Positions 8,453 through 17,207 of a stretch of 64,000 nt of DNA are shown piece by piece; position 1 is the stretch's first letter, and every line of letters begins with the position of its first letter. The DNA is from Paenibacillus allorhizosphaerae (GTDB lineage: Bacteria; Bacillota; Bacilli; Paenibacillales; NBRC-103111), in contig NZ_CAJVCE010000003.1 of the NCBI RefSeq assembly GCF_910594985.1, forward strand, positions 124,001 to 188,000. The letters run 5' to 3'. A model generated the notes under the pieces. That model worked only from the letters and a program-made list of their open reading frames with translations. It made no database searches and was not told the DNA's origin. A program made the translations under genes and the position numbers.

Positions 8453-8490
8453 AAAAAAACCGCCCGGTCCCCGTAAGGAACAGAGCGGTC
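8453..8490 (-). terminator. Terminator of the Bce-type operon
   Basis: On the minus strand, GACCGCTCTGTTCC pairs with GGGGACCGGGCGGTT across TTAC, followed by a run of seven T. It lies 16 bp after the permease stop. Confidence 0.75.
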
Positions 8491-8505
8491 TATGAACATT
8501 ACCGT

Positions 8506-10386
8506 TTAGCCGGCCGCGCGTTTCAAATGTTTCAAATACCGGGCGCGAATGAACAGGAAATAGACGAATTGCGCTGCCAGAAAGACGCTGCACACCGTCG
8601 CAGCCGAGCGAACAACGGGCGACTGCAGCATGTTATGGAGAGCGTACAGCGCAACCGAGCTGTGGATCAGAGCGACCGCGAACGGAATGAAGAACAATAG
8701 AGCGATTTGCGTCGAAGCGACCTTTACAAGCTCTTTGTCGGTCAAACCAAGCTTGCGGATCGATCGATACTTTTCCTTGTCATCGTTCAAATCGGTATAT
8801 AATCGGAAGTATAGGAAGCTGCCCGAGGCGACGAAAAATACGCAGCTGACAAACAGACCGACGAATAGTAACAAATTATAGCCTTGCTTCACCTGCGCTA
8901 TGACCAGAGCCGACGAGGCGAACCAATAATATTCGGAAGTTTTCGCCGATTCAAGCCGTTTGGAGATCGCTTCTCCCGTTTCCGCCGTCGATTGGGATGC
9001 CTCGGTATGATAAGCTACATAAACGTCATTCTTCTTCGGAGCCGGAGCAGTATCGATTGCCTCGTCCGGTACGACAAGCACCGGCCCGCCGACGACTGGA
9101 GGGAATACCGTTTGATCGACAACCGATTTTACGTTGAACGTAATGTCCGTCCCCTTAACCGTCCAATTCCGATTCGGCAGCGGCTGATTTTTCACAATCC
9201 AAATGGCGGCCGCTTCATTTCCCTTCAATGATTGCAAAGGCTGATTCACCGCTTTGGCAAGCTTGTTGTAGTCGGACAATCGGACCATCATCACCGATTT
9301 CCCGTCCTGCAAATCATAAGAACGCAATCGCGTTTCAAGTTTGTCGTAACGGACATTCCGTGTAGCCAGCTCGTCTTCCATCGTCTCGATTTGCCGGGTC
9401 AGCGCTTTGCTGCCCTCCGCAGACAAGTAACTGTAAGCAAACGGATAGCTGTTCGTGATTTGTTTATGGAACGCTTCCTGGAACCCCATGAATGTCCCCA
9501 TCGCGCAGATCGATACCGTCGTTACGATCGTCACCAGGAAAAACATGCGTGCGTTGTCTTTCATTCGGTAGGCGAGGTCGGAGAACAGCAGCACATTCGT
9601 TTTGCGCAGAAAAAGGTAGCGGTTGCCTCGAATTGCGCGAATGACGGTAACGCTCAGCTGGGAGAACATAAAGTATGTTCCAACAGTAACCATGACGGTC
9701 ACGGGAATCAGCGCTGCCGCAACGGCGACGCCTTTGACCAGAAATGAAGTCACATAGCCTGCCAGCAGCAGCATGGCCGCGAGCAGCGAAAGAACAATGG
9801 ACGATTTCGGTTCCGGCTTCGGTTTGGCGCTTCCTTTCAGCAGATCGATCGGCTTGCTTGCCCGTACAAATACGGCGGTAAACATAGAGATGATAAGAAA
9901 CAGTGCAATAAATGCGGCGCCGGTGAGCGCAATGGCTTTGTACGGCATATAGAAAGGCATTTCGCCCATCCCCATCATACTGGCCCCGGTCATCATGAAC
10001 AGCTTTACGAATAACATGCCGACGATAAGGCCGACGGCGATGGCCGTCACGCCGATCATCATGTTCTCGATAAATACCATCCATCTCAGCTGATGGTACG
10101 TCATCCCGTGCATCACGAGTACGCCAAACTCCCGTTTGCGCGACTTCAGGAAGCTGCTGACCGAATAAAATACGAAGAAAATCGAAAAGATGTATACGAT
10201 ATATTCGGCAAGCGTCATAGCCATCACGGCCGCGCGATGAAATTCGGCATGTGAAATGGCCGGATGAAATATGAAAGCTGCATATATGAAAAAGATCATG
10301 ACCGAAAACGCGCTGCTCAAAAAAAAGGCCGCATACGTCCGTTTGTTCCGGCTTACGTTACGAATGGCGAACTGGCGAAAAGTCAT
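8506..10386 (-). CDS. Bce-type ABC transporter permease
   Basis: A large permease of about 626 residues with ten predicted helices, FtsX-like domains at both ends and the long extracellular loop (roughly residues 300-500) typical of BceB proteins. These sense or expel peptide antibiotics such as bacitracin together with their ATPase and signal through a dedicated histidine kinase. FRQFAIRNVSRNKRTYAAFFLS at the N-terminus is characteristic of the family. The start is ATG at 10386 after AGGGGG. The ATPase gene ends 12 bp upstream. The target antibiotic cannot be deduced. Confidence 0.9.
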   Translation of the reverse strand: MTFRQFAIRNVSRNKRTYAAFFLSSAFSVMIFFIYAAFIFHPAISHAEFHRAAVMAMTLAEYIVYIFSIFFVFYSVSSFLKSRKREFGVLVMHGMTYHQLRWMVFIENMMIGVTAIAVGLIVGMLFVKLFMMTGASMMGMGEMPFYMPYKAIALTGAAFIALFLIISMFTAVFVRASKPIDLLKGSAKPKPEPKSSIVLSLLAAMLLLAGYVTSFLVKGVAVAAALIPVTVMVTVGTYFMFSQLSVTVIRAIRGNRYLFLRKTNVLLFSDLAYRMKDNARMFFLVTIVTTVSICAMGTFMGFQEAFHKQITNSYPFAYSYLSAEGSKALTRQIETMEDELATRNVRYDKLETRLRSYDLQDGKSVMMVRLSDYNKLAKAVNQPLQSLKGNEAAAIWIVKNQPLPNRNWTVKGTDITFNVKSVVDQTVFPPVVGGPVLVVPDEAIDTAPAPKKNDVYVAYHTEASQSTAETGEAISKRLESAKTSEYYWFASSALVIAQVKQGYNLLLFVGLFVSCVFFVASGSFLYFRLYTDLNDDKEKYRSIRKLGLTDKELVKVASTQIALLFFIPFAVALIHSSVALYALHNMLQSPVVRSAATVCSVFLAAQFVYFLFIRARYLKHLKRAAG

Positions 10387-10398
10387 TCCGTCCACCCC

Positions 10399-11172
10399 CT
10401 AATTGACACGCAGCGGCGAAAGCTCGTGGGCATTCCCGCCGAGCAGCGAGAGTACGTCGATAATTTGTTGGAAGAACATCTGCCGGTTGTTCCCCCGATG
10501 AATTTCATTGAACAGCCGTCCGTCTTTAATAAAAACGACCCGGTGGCAATAGCTTGCGGCTAGTGCGTCATGGGTAACGAGCATCATTGTCGTTCCGTCG
10601 TTCTGATTGATCGATTCCATTGTCTCCATTACATCGCGAGACGATTTGGAATCCAGATTACCGGTCGGTTCGTCGGCCAAAAGCAGAGAAGGCGAATGAA
10701 TGATCGCCCGTGCAATGGCGGTACGCTGCCGCTGTCCCCCGGAAACCTCGTAGGTTCGTTTGCCCAAGATCGGCGTAATTCCCAGCTTATCCGCTACACG
10801 CCTCAGCTTGTCCTCCATTTCTTTTACACTTACGCCGTCGAGCGTCAGCGGCAAAATAATATTTTCTCCGATCGTGAGCGTATCCAGCAAATTAAAATCT
10901 TGAAACACAAATCCGAGATTGCGTCTGCGAAACAAAGCCAGTTTATGACTGGATAGCGTGTGCGGATTTTCGTTGTTAATTAATACTTCGCCGGAGGTAG
11001 GCGAATCGATCGTAGATACCAGATTCAGAAGCGTCGTTTTGCCGCTTCCCGACGGGCCCATTATGCCGACAAACTCCCCGTTCTCGATGACCAGATCAAT
11101 GTCGCTCAGCGCTTGGTACGAAACGTTGCCGCCATATACTTTGCCTAAATTTTTTGTAATCAGCATTCCCAT
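10399..11172 (-). CDS. Bce-type ABC transporter ATPase
   Basis: A 257-residue MacB/BceA-type ATPase. It has Walker A GPSGSGKTT near residue 40, a Q-loop FVFQDFNLLDTLT, the signature VSGGQRQRTAIARA, Walker B LLLADEPTGNLDS and the switch His in VTHD. The start is ATG at 11172 after AAGGAG. It heads the exporter operon and is followed by its permease. A palindrome 120 bp upstream probably binds the response regulator encoded next door. Confidence 0.93.
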   Translation of the reverse strand: MGMLITKNLGKVYGGNVSYQALSDIDLVIENGEFVGIMGPSGSGKTTLLNLVSTIDSPTSGEVLINNENPHTLSSHKLALFRRRNLGFVFQDFNLLDTLTIGENIILPLTLDGVSVKEMEDKLRRVADKLGITPILGKRTYEVSGGQRQRTAIARAIIHSPSLLLADEPTGNLDSKSSRDVMETMESINQNDGTTMMLVTHDALAASYCHRVVFIKDGRLFNEIHRGNNRQMFFQQIIDVLSLLGGNAHELSPLRVN

Positions 11173-11292
11173 CTCTGTCTCTCTCCTTCCTTTCCGGTGT
11201 ATTCTGCTGTTTCATTTGTATACCGGATCGTTATTACGTTTCCCATCATATCTTATCCGCGGCTCGCGTCCCATCGCCTTTTCTTAAGCTAA

Positions 11293-11310
11293 CCTTACAA
11301 TGTTGTAAGG
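11293..11310. promoter_or_regulatory. Palindrome, probable response-regulator site
   Basis: The perfect inverted repeat CCTTACAA-TG-TTGTAAGG lies in the 176-bp gap between the sensor kinase gene and the exporter operon. BceR-type regulators bind an inverted repeat directly upstream of the exporter promoter, so position and symmetry fit. Confidence 0.6.
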
Positions 11311-11348
11311 AAACAATGTTTCAGCTCCGCTGCGAACTTACCGATGGA

Positions 11349-12344
11349 TCAGGTCGCAGCGCTTATGGCGGTACGCATCCATATACGCACCGCGGTTCCT
11401 TGGCCCGGCTCGGATTCCAGCTCGACGCGGTGATCGAGCCGCGCGCATATTTCCCGCACCAAGTAGAGTCCCATACCGGTCGATTCGCCGTATCGCCTGC
11501 CGTTTTCGCCTGTAAAATAAGGATCAAATACCCTCCTGATATCCTGCTGCGGAATGCCGATGCCGTAATCGCGCACTTCCAGACAAGTTCGGTTCCCGCG
11601 AATCGAAGCCCCGAACGTGACCCGGTGACCGCGACCGGCTGAATAACGGACGGCGTTCGTAACCAATTGGCCGATCGCGAACGCCAGCCATTTGTCATCC
11701 GACATGACGATGAGCTGATCGTCCACTTGGAGTTCGGGAAAAACGCTGCTGCGAATGAACAAGTTTTTATGTTCGGATACGACTTTACCGACCAATTGAT
11801 GAAGCCTCACCGGTTGAACGACAAAATCTTGCTCGAACGCTTCCAGTCTGGCGGTATACAATACCGTCTCCAACCCTTTCTTCATGCGGTCCAGTTCTTC
11901 GCGAATACTGTCGAATACCGGATCGTTCTCCTCCTGGATCGCCAAATGGACGACGGAGAGCGGCGTTTTCATTTGATGCACCCATTGATGAATGAACGTG
12001 AGCTGGTCGTCGAGTTTTTTGCGATACCGTCCGATATCGTTCTGGTAATGCCTATACTGCGACTGCATCAACTGTTCAAGCGCTTCCGCCAGCGGCGCAG
12101 CACCCAGCTGAACAATCGATTCGTCCAGCGTCTTCGGCGGCCGAGCGAGCATTCGGTACAATTTGGCGTGCATCCCATAACGGTACAACAAGTAAAAAGC
12201 AAACAACGACACGCTGAGAAGCGCAATATAAGCCAAAGCGGAATAGTCTTTAAACCCGGCCAAACGGCATACGGTTATGGTCAATAACAGTTGGCCGGCG
12301 TACATAAATGCCAGCGGGACATGTTCGCGCCAAAACAGCTTCAC
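11349..12344 (-). CDS. Bce-type sensor histidine kinase (intramembrane-sensing)
   Basis: About 331 residues. Two N-terminal helices with almost no extracellular loop (residues about 5-60) mark the BceS type, which senses through the ABC permease rather than directly. The H-box is HQWVHQMKTPLSVVHLA with the phospho-acceptor His. The ATPase part has N-box VTNAVRYS, G1 VRDYGIGIP and G2 GMGLYLV. The start is GTG at 12344 after GGAGGG, so GTGA overlaps the stop of the regulator gene. Confidence 0.9.
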   Translation of the reverse strand: MKLFWREHVPLAFMYAGQLLLTITVCRLAGFKDYSALAYIALLSVSLFAFYLLYRYGMHAKLYRMLARPPKTLDESIVQLGAAPLAEALEQLMQSQYRHYQNDIGRYRKKLDDQLTFIHQWVHQMKTPLSVVHLAIQEENDPVFDSIREELDRMKKGLETVLYTARLEAFEQDFVVQPVRLHQLVGKVVSEHKNLFIRSSVFPELQVDDQLIVMSDDKWLAFAIGQLVTNAVRYSAGRGHRVTFGASIRGNRTCLEVRDYGIGIPQQDIRRVFDPYFTGENGRRYGESTGMGLYLVREICARLDHRVELESEPGQGTAVRIWMRTAISAAT

Positions 12345-13042
12345 GTCAGCTCCCTCCAAACCGGCTTCAGCATATATCCGGCACCTCGCACCGTTTCGAT
12401 CGCTTCTTCAATCCCGAGCTCGGCCAATTTCTTACGCACACGCGTAATATAAACGTTCAGCGTGTTATCGTCGATGAAATGCTGTTCGTCCCACAATTTT
12501 TCCAAAAGCCTGTCGCGGCTTACGATCCGCGAACTTCGTTCCATTAACGTTTCTATCAGTTTCGATTCCTTTTGGCTGAGTTCAATCGTGGTTCCGTGCA
12601 GCGTCAGTGTTAGCCGTTCCGGATAAAGCACAAGCCCGGCGCATTCCACCGTTCTTTCATTTTTGCCGGAAGCGTACGACCCGTACGCGCGGCGAAGCTG
12701 GCTTTTGATTTTCGCCATCACCACATCGTAGTCGAACGGCTTGGCGATATAGTCGTCAGCCCCGTTTTCCAGAGCCATGACCTGCTCCATCGTCCCGTCG
12801 CGGGCTGATATGAACAGGATCGGACAAGTGGACACTTTGCGGATTTGCCTGCACCAGTAATAACCGTCGAAACGCGGCAAATTTACGTCCATCAAGACAA
12901 GATCCGGACGAATCTGAGTAAACGCCTCGGTCACTTGGTCAAACTCCGTTACGGCGACGGCGGTGTAACCGTATTTTTCGATATGCGTCCGCAGCAGCTG
13001 CGTCAGTTTCACATCGTCTTCAACGATAAGGATCGTAAACAT
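12341..13042 (-). CDS. Bce-type response regulator (OmpR/PhoB class)
   Basis: A 233-residue two-domain regulator. The receiver has acidic residues EDD at 8-10, phospho-acceptor Asp52 (VLMDVNLP) and the Lys of AKPFDYD. The C-terminal winged helix contains LSQKESKLIETLMER and DDNTLNVYITRVRKKL. It is the partner of the overlapping kinase gene. The start is ATG at 13042 with AAGGAG upstream. Expected target: the exporter promoter at about 11.3 kb. Confidence 0.93.
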   Translation of the reverse strand: MFTILIVEDDVKLTQLLRTHIEKYGYTAVAVTEFDQVTEAFTQIRPDLVLMDVNLPRFDGYYWCRQIRKVSTCPILFISARDGTMEQVMALENGADDYIAKPFDYDVVMAKIKSQLRRAYGSYASGKNERTVECAGLVLYPERLTLTLHGTTIELSQKESKLIETLMERSSRIVSRDRLLEKLWDEQHFIDDNTLNVYITRVRKKLAELGIEEAIETVRGAGYMLKPVWRELT

Positions 13043-13129
13043 AACAAGAACTCCTTATGAAAAGAAATATAGTCATCCGTTTCACCCTCCATCATATCGG
13101 AAAATTTGAGCGGATGACAATTTAGATAC

Positions 13130-13178
13130 AAAAAGAAGCCGAAATCCCACAGTCTGTAATCGGGGATCCGGCTTCTTA
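13130..13178 (-). terminator. Terminator after sortase gene
   Basis: On the minus strand, AAGAAGCCGGATCCC pairs with GGGATTTCGGCTTCTT, which is followed by TTTTGTA. It lies 60 bp after the sortase stop, upstream of the response-regulator gene. Confidence 0.7.
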
Positions 13179-13236
13179 TTTCAATTATTATAGCCATATT
13201 TGTCCTGGAAGTTTGGTCGGCATCAACATAACCAAC

Positions 13237-13947
13237 TTACGTTACCAGCTCGGTGTAGACGACAAGCCGCTTATCGTAGCTTAGCGTTTTGGCACTGAAT
13301 GTCCCTGTGCATGTAATGAGGTTCAGCCGCGGCACCGTGGATTCGCCGAAGATTTGTTCCAACGGCGCCTCTTCCGGCAAATAAATTTCCAGCTTCTTCA
13401 CTGCGAAAGTTAGTTTCTTGCCGGTTTCGTCCGCCACAACCACCTGATCCCCAACCTGTAGCGATTTGAGGAAAAAGAAAATGCCGAGCCCTTCCCGATT
13501 ATCGACATGTCCGGACATTACGGCGTTGCCGGGTTCGCCGGGCAAATATCCCGATTCGAACCAACCGGCTGTATGCCAGTCCTCCGGCACTCCCATCTCG
13601 CCGCCTGGCAGCACGCCAACTTTGATCACTTCGGAGGGCTGCAGCTTGATGGCCGGAATTTCAATGGTTGCCGGCACGATGCCTTCGAACTTCGGCGGCG
13701 AATAAACCGAATCGACAACCGTGACAGGGGCGGCGGAAGCGTTCGGTTCCTCGTCCTCGGTTCCCTCTTCCGTTTCCTCCGCCGTTTGCGTCACCACAAC
13801 GTCTTTCTGCAAGTACGCGGTGATCTGCCTCTTACTTTCGTTCGCATTAGCGTATTCCTTTACCGCCATGGAGACGCATATGATCGCTGCGACGATCAGG
13901 CATAGTGCCAGCTTGTCGCGCCGCAGCCGAGCCCACCATTTGTTCAC
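13237..13947 (-). CDS. Class F sortase
   Basis: A transpeptidase of about 236 residues that attaches surface proteins to the cell wall. An N-terminal membrane anchor (LALCLIVAAIICVSM) and an acidic linker precede the sortase barrel. The catalytic His is in SGHVDN, Cys in LITCTG and Arg in YDKRLVVYTE. The segment PATIEIPAIKL...VGVLPGGEMGVP is typical of class E/F enzymes. I prefer the GTG start at 13947, which has GAGGGG eight bases upstream; an ATG two codons earlier abuts that site. The lamin-tail protein encoded just upstream is the likely substrate. Confidence 0.88.
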   Translation of the reverse strand: MNKWWARLRRDKLALCLIVAAIICVSMAVKEYANANESKRQITAYLQKDVVVTQTAEETEEGTEDEEPNASAAPVTVVDSVYSPPKFEGIVPATIEIPAIKLQPSEVIKVGVLPGGEMGVPEDWHTAGWFESGYLPGEPGNAVMSGHVDNREGLGIFFFLKSLQVGDQVVVADETGKKLTFAVKKLEIYLPEEAPLEQIFGESTVPRLNLITCTGTFSAKTLSYDKRLVVYTELVT

Positions 13948-14076
13948 TTGCATCCCCTCTCAGACCGGGCACTACGTACACCGCGCTTCAGCCGTGTACA
14001 CAGGTTCTATTGCATCCCACAGCATGAAAGCAGCAGCCGGCAAACTGCGCCTGCTGCCGCTGCGAAACTAATGCTG

Positions 14077-14910
14077 CTACTGCTGCACGGCTTTGCGACG
14101 CGCAACGACGACGGAAGCGGCGACGGCCAAAGCCAATGCTCCGGCAGCCCACAGCATCATGCCGGAGTTGTCGGTTGCTTCTGCGCCGCCCATTCCCGTC
14201 TTCGGCATCGCTTGCGGGACCGTACCTTTGGCGGTTGATGACGCCGCTGCCGGAGCCGTAGCCGGGGCTGCAGCGCCCGCAGTCGCAATTTGTCCGGAAC
14301 GCAGCTTGCCGAGCGCAATCTCTTGCTTGGTACCCAAGAGCTTCGTCGAACCGTCGGCGTTATAGCCGTAGACGAAGCTTTTATTCACTTCCACCGACAC
14401 TTCCTTATCGTTGTAAGGGGCGCGGCTCACTTCTTTTTTGTCCGGCGTCGCGACGAACAGCACGCGGCGGGAGCCGTTAGCCATACCATCGGATTTAACG
14501 GACACGACTTGATCTTCTTTTATTTTCCAATATTTAGCGAAATCGGCTAACGAAACGCCGTTTTTTTCCTGTTTAACCCATACATACAAAAAGCCGCCTG
14601 CTGGAATCGTTTTATCCCCGAGGGACCAAATCTGGTTTTTGGCGTCGCTGATGTCATCGTTGTAAGCGTAAATGATGTGGTAGCCTTTCGTCTTGAATTC
14701 CTTACCGCTGGCGTTGTACATTTCGACAAGCTCATAACCGTCTCCTGCCGTTCCTCCCAAATCTACGTTGTCCGTATCCGGTACGATTTGGGTGATGACC
14801 AGTGGCGGCACTCCGGCGGCAAACGCCGAAGAAAAAGCAAAGGCAAAGCTCAGCACCACAATTGTTAGCGCTTTCAAATACACGTTTTTGTTACGAAGCA
14901 TGCTTGACAT
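14077..14910 (-). CDS. Lamin-tail-domain surface protein with MPKTG sorting signal
   Basis: 277 residues. The signal peptide (LTIVVLSFAFAFSSAFAAG) is followed by a lamin-tail (LTD) beta-sandwich, about residues 32-180, with VITQIVPDTDN, GYELVEMYNASG and IPAGGFLYVWV. An Ala/Pro-rich spacer leads to a C-terminal sorting signal: MPKTG, a hydrophobic helix and the basic tail ARRKAVQQ. Met replaces the Leu of the classical LPxTG. The start is ATG at 14910 after GAGGAGGAG. The sortase gene follows at 120 bp, so an enzyme-substrate pair is likely. LTD proteins may bind DNA or other polymers; its ligand here is unknown. Confidence 0.85.
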   Translation of the reverse strand: MSSMLRNKNVYLKALTIVVLSFAFAFSSAFAAGVPPLVITQIVPDTDNVDLGGTAGDGYELVEMYNASGKEFKTKGYHIIYAYNDDISDAKNQIWSLGDKTIPAGGFLYVWVKQEKNGVSLADFAKYWKIKEDQVVSVKSDGMANGSRRVLFVATPDKKEVSRAPYNDKEVSVEVNKSFVYGYNADGSTKLLGTKQEIALGKLRSGQIATAGAAAPATAPAAASSTAKGTVPQAMPKTGMGGAEATDNSGMMLWAAGALALAVAASVVVARRKAVQQ

Positions 14911-15315
14911 GGAAACAACTCCTCCTCAACACAATGGATTCCAACTCATGAACTGCGACTTATGTACTGTGTATAAGGTCACGGCCCCCCTCTCAACCGC
15001 TCGTTAAGCGCTTTCCCTTACGCAAGTCATTCTTCGTACCATATCGTTATTCCGGAAATATGCTCCTCAGGAAAAACATACGAACGGCACCAGCGTACAA
15101 ACACTGGAAAGCGCTTACTGCAGTCCTAGTCTTAATTAACTACGTACCTATTATAAAGCGTTTTCATTAAATTTGTAATATTTTCTTGATTATTTTCTAA
15201 TATTTTTCATTTTATGAAAACGTATAAAGAGACGCCCTTTCCCACACGGTGGTCTTGGAAACGTCTCTTCCTTCTCGGTTACCTTCCGGGCAACGATGCA
15301 ATCCGGAAATTTACG
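14911..15315. other. Intergenic region with two cre-like sites
   Basis: This is the upstream region of the LTD/sortase unit. The 12-mer GGAAAGCGCTTA occurs at 15106-15117 and again in inverted form at 15004-15015. A second cre-like match (TGAAAACGCTTTAT on the minus strand) lies at 15153-15166. The right end holds the terminator of the next SBP gene. CcpA control is plausible, but no clear -35/-10 pair was found. Confidence 0.5.
15226..15269 (-). terminator. Terminator after SBP gene
   Basis: On the minus strand, AAGAGACG pairs with CGTCTCTT and an inner CCAC pairs with GTGG; TTTA follows. It is 46 bp after the stop and ends the sialic-acid region. Confidence 0.65.
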
Positions 15316-16635
15316 CTATTTTTTGGCCGCTTCGATCGCCTTGACCAGTTCTTCGTCGGCTTGCCGGAGCAATGTGTTCGCATCCGTCTTTTCATTAATG
15401 TAGTCCTTGATGATTTTCGTTACGGCGGTCAACCCTTCACGGTCGTAAGGTCCGAGCGGCGTAGCCGCGGGCTGGATGTTGAAAATATTTTTCAGATTTT
15501 TCCCTTTGGCCGCCGGGTTATTCTCGAATGCGTGCTTGCGGATTTCCATATCGTTCACTGCGGTAATCCGGCCGTTCTTCGTAGCGTCGAGCTGCACCTC
15601 CGGATTGGTCGACAAGTAGCTGATGATTTGGAACGCCAGATCCGGGTGCTTTGAAGTTTTCGTTATGAAAAATCCGTCCGCACTGACGCCGGTGCCGATA
15701 TTCGGTTTATCCTTGAATGTCGGGTAGGTGACGACGTCCCAGTTCAAACCGTTCTTCTCTGCAGTTACCATATCGTAGTTCTGCAGCATCAGGAGATCCG
15801 GCCAAATGGCAAGCGTTTTGTTTTTGGCAAAATCGTCCCAGCCCTTGGCAAAATCGGTGAACTTGGGCTGACCGGGGACGTTATGCGCCGATTTCCACGA
15901 TTCCAGCATCTTCTTCCAGCGCTCATCGCTGGTGAAAGTCGGTTTGCCAGCAGAATCCAGGTATTGCACCCCCATCTGCAGTTGAGTCCGGTTCGCTTCC
16001 CGCTGCTGAATGCCTCTGTACTGAATACCGCCGTCGTTTCGCGTAATTTTGCGGCCGATGTCGATCATTTCTTCCCACGTCATGTTATCCTTCAAATAGG
16101 GAATACCTAGCTTATCGAATATATCTTTGTTGTACTGCGTGGCGAATACGAATGAATTATACGGCATGAAGAACATTTCGCCTTTGGCGGACAACGATTT
16201 GATCATAACCGTCATAGTCGGATCGTATTTATTGAAGTCGAACTGATGCTTTTTGGCGAGCGGCGCCAAATCGAGCGGAAGATCCAATTTCGTAGCGGTG
16301 GTGGTCAAATACCATAAGCCCTCCCACACGATATCGGGTACTTGCCCTGCTGCGATCAGATCGGACAACTCCTGGCCTTTGCCTCGCTTCACGATCTTCA
16401 GCGTTACGTTCGGGAACTTCTTCTGAACATGCTGAACAATGTATTTGTCTACATCGTCAATCGTCGTTTGCAAATAAAACGTCAGCTCCACCGGTCCTTG
16501 AGTAGCAGTATTGACCGGCTCGCCTGGCTTGCCTTCCTTCACAACGCCGCCCGCTTCATTTCCGCCAGCACCGCATCCGGTCAAAGCTGCCGCAATCAAC
16601 GCCCCGGAGATGGCAATCGCAATGTTCCTTACCAT
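15316..16635 (-). CDS. Extracellular solute-binding lipoprotein (family 1)
   Basis: 439 residues, with a signal peptide ending in the lipobox LTGC. It contains the paralogue hallmarks HVQKKFPNVTLK, AAGQVPDIVWEG, QYNKDIFDKLGIPYLKDN and MTWEEMIDIGRKITR. It is the membrane-tethered receptor for an oligosaccharide ABC importer. The start is ATG at 16635 after GGGGTGATG. It lies 100 bp behind the YhcH gene and has its own cre-like site in that gap, so it may have a separate promoter or be the last gene of the sialic-acid operon. Confidence 0.9.
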   Translation of the reverse strand: MVRNIAIAISGALIAAALTGCGAGGNEAGGVVKEGKPGEPVNTATQGPVELTFYLQTTIDDVDKYIVQHVQKKFPNVTLKIVKRGKGQELSDLIAAGQVPDIVWEGLWYLTTTATKLDLPLDLAPLAKKHQFDFNKYDPTMTVMIKSLSAKGEMFFMPYNSFVFATQYNKDIFDKLGIPYLKDNMTWEEMIDIGRKITRNDGGIQYRGIQQREANRTQLQMGVQYLDSAGKPTFTSDERWKKMLESWKSAHNVPGQPKFTDFAKGWDDFAKNKTLAIWPDLLMLQNYDMVTAEKNGLNWDVVTYPTFKDKPNIGTGVSADGFFITKTSKHPDLAFQIISYLSTNPEVQLDATKNGRITAVNDMEIRKHAFENNPAAKGKNLKNIFNIQPAATPLGPYDREGLTAVTKIIKDYINEKTDANTLLRQADEELVKAIEAAKK

Positions 16636-16701
16636 GACATCACCCCATTGTATATTTGTAAAATAAAGCTTCGTGGATCCTAATCGCTACGAATACAAAA
16701 A

Positions 16702-16715
16702 AGTAAACGGTTTCA
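16702..16715 (-). promoter_or_regulatory. cre-like site (CcpA)
   Basis: On the minus strand TGAAACCGTTTACT matches the cre consensus TGWAANCGNTNWCA at 13 of 14 positions. It lies 66 bp ahead of the SBP start codon, between the YhcH and SBP genes. Confidence 0.65.
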
Positions 16716-16736
16716 AATTGGAATCGACGACACCGG

Positions 16737-17207
16737 TTATATAAACAAATCCCGGTGAATTTTCACGACAAGCTTGACAACCCGGCGCTCGCCATCCTCG
16801 CTGCAGTTCGGACGATGGACTTCTCCCGGCCAATAGATGGTGAACGAGCCCGGCTTGAGCCGTATGAATTGTTCATCCTCCACTTGCGCGAACAATGCAT
16901 AATCTTTTAGTTCCAGCTGATCCTGTTCCGGCACGCTGCCGCCGGAAGAAGGAGCGCAGCCTTGCAGCTCCTCCCCTTCCACGACAAGGTGAATATCCGC
17001 ATATTGCAAATGCACTTCGGCAAGCCGTTCCGATGGTTTGACCGTATTCACGGTTTGCTTCATCACATACATCCGCTTGCCGTCGATTTCCACGGTATCC
17101 GGCATCTGCTCCACATTAAGTGAAGATATAAACTGTAGTGCGCTTTGCACGGCATGTCCGTACTGGCTCTTGTTACGATTTAGACTGCTGACGGTGTCGA
17201 AAATCAT
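16737..17207 (-). CDS. YhcH/YjgK/YiaL family protein (cupin, probable sugar anomerase)
   Basis: 156 residues of the YhcH/EbgC family. Members are metal-binding cupins; E. coli NanQ (YhcH) speeds interconversion of sialic acid anomers. Present are EVHLQYADIHLVVEGEE with putative metal ligands (E, H, H) and GSFTIYWPGEVHRPNC with the last His. The start is ATG at 17207, with AGGAGG upstream and the ATGA overlap with the MFS stop. Its position in an operon with N-acetylneuraminate lyase and sialidases supports a sialic-acid role. Confidence 0.85.
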   Translation of the reverse strand: MIFDTVSSLNRNKSQYGHAVQSALQFISSLNVEQMPDTVEIDGKRMYVMKQTVNTVKPSERLAEVHLQYADIHLVVEGEELQGCAPSSGGSVPEQDQLELKDYALFAQVEDEQFIRLKPGSFTIYWPGEVHRPNCSEDGERRVVKLVVKIHRDLFI

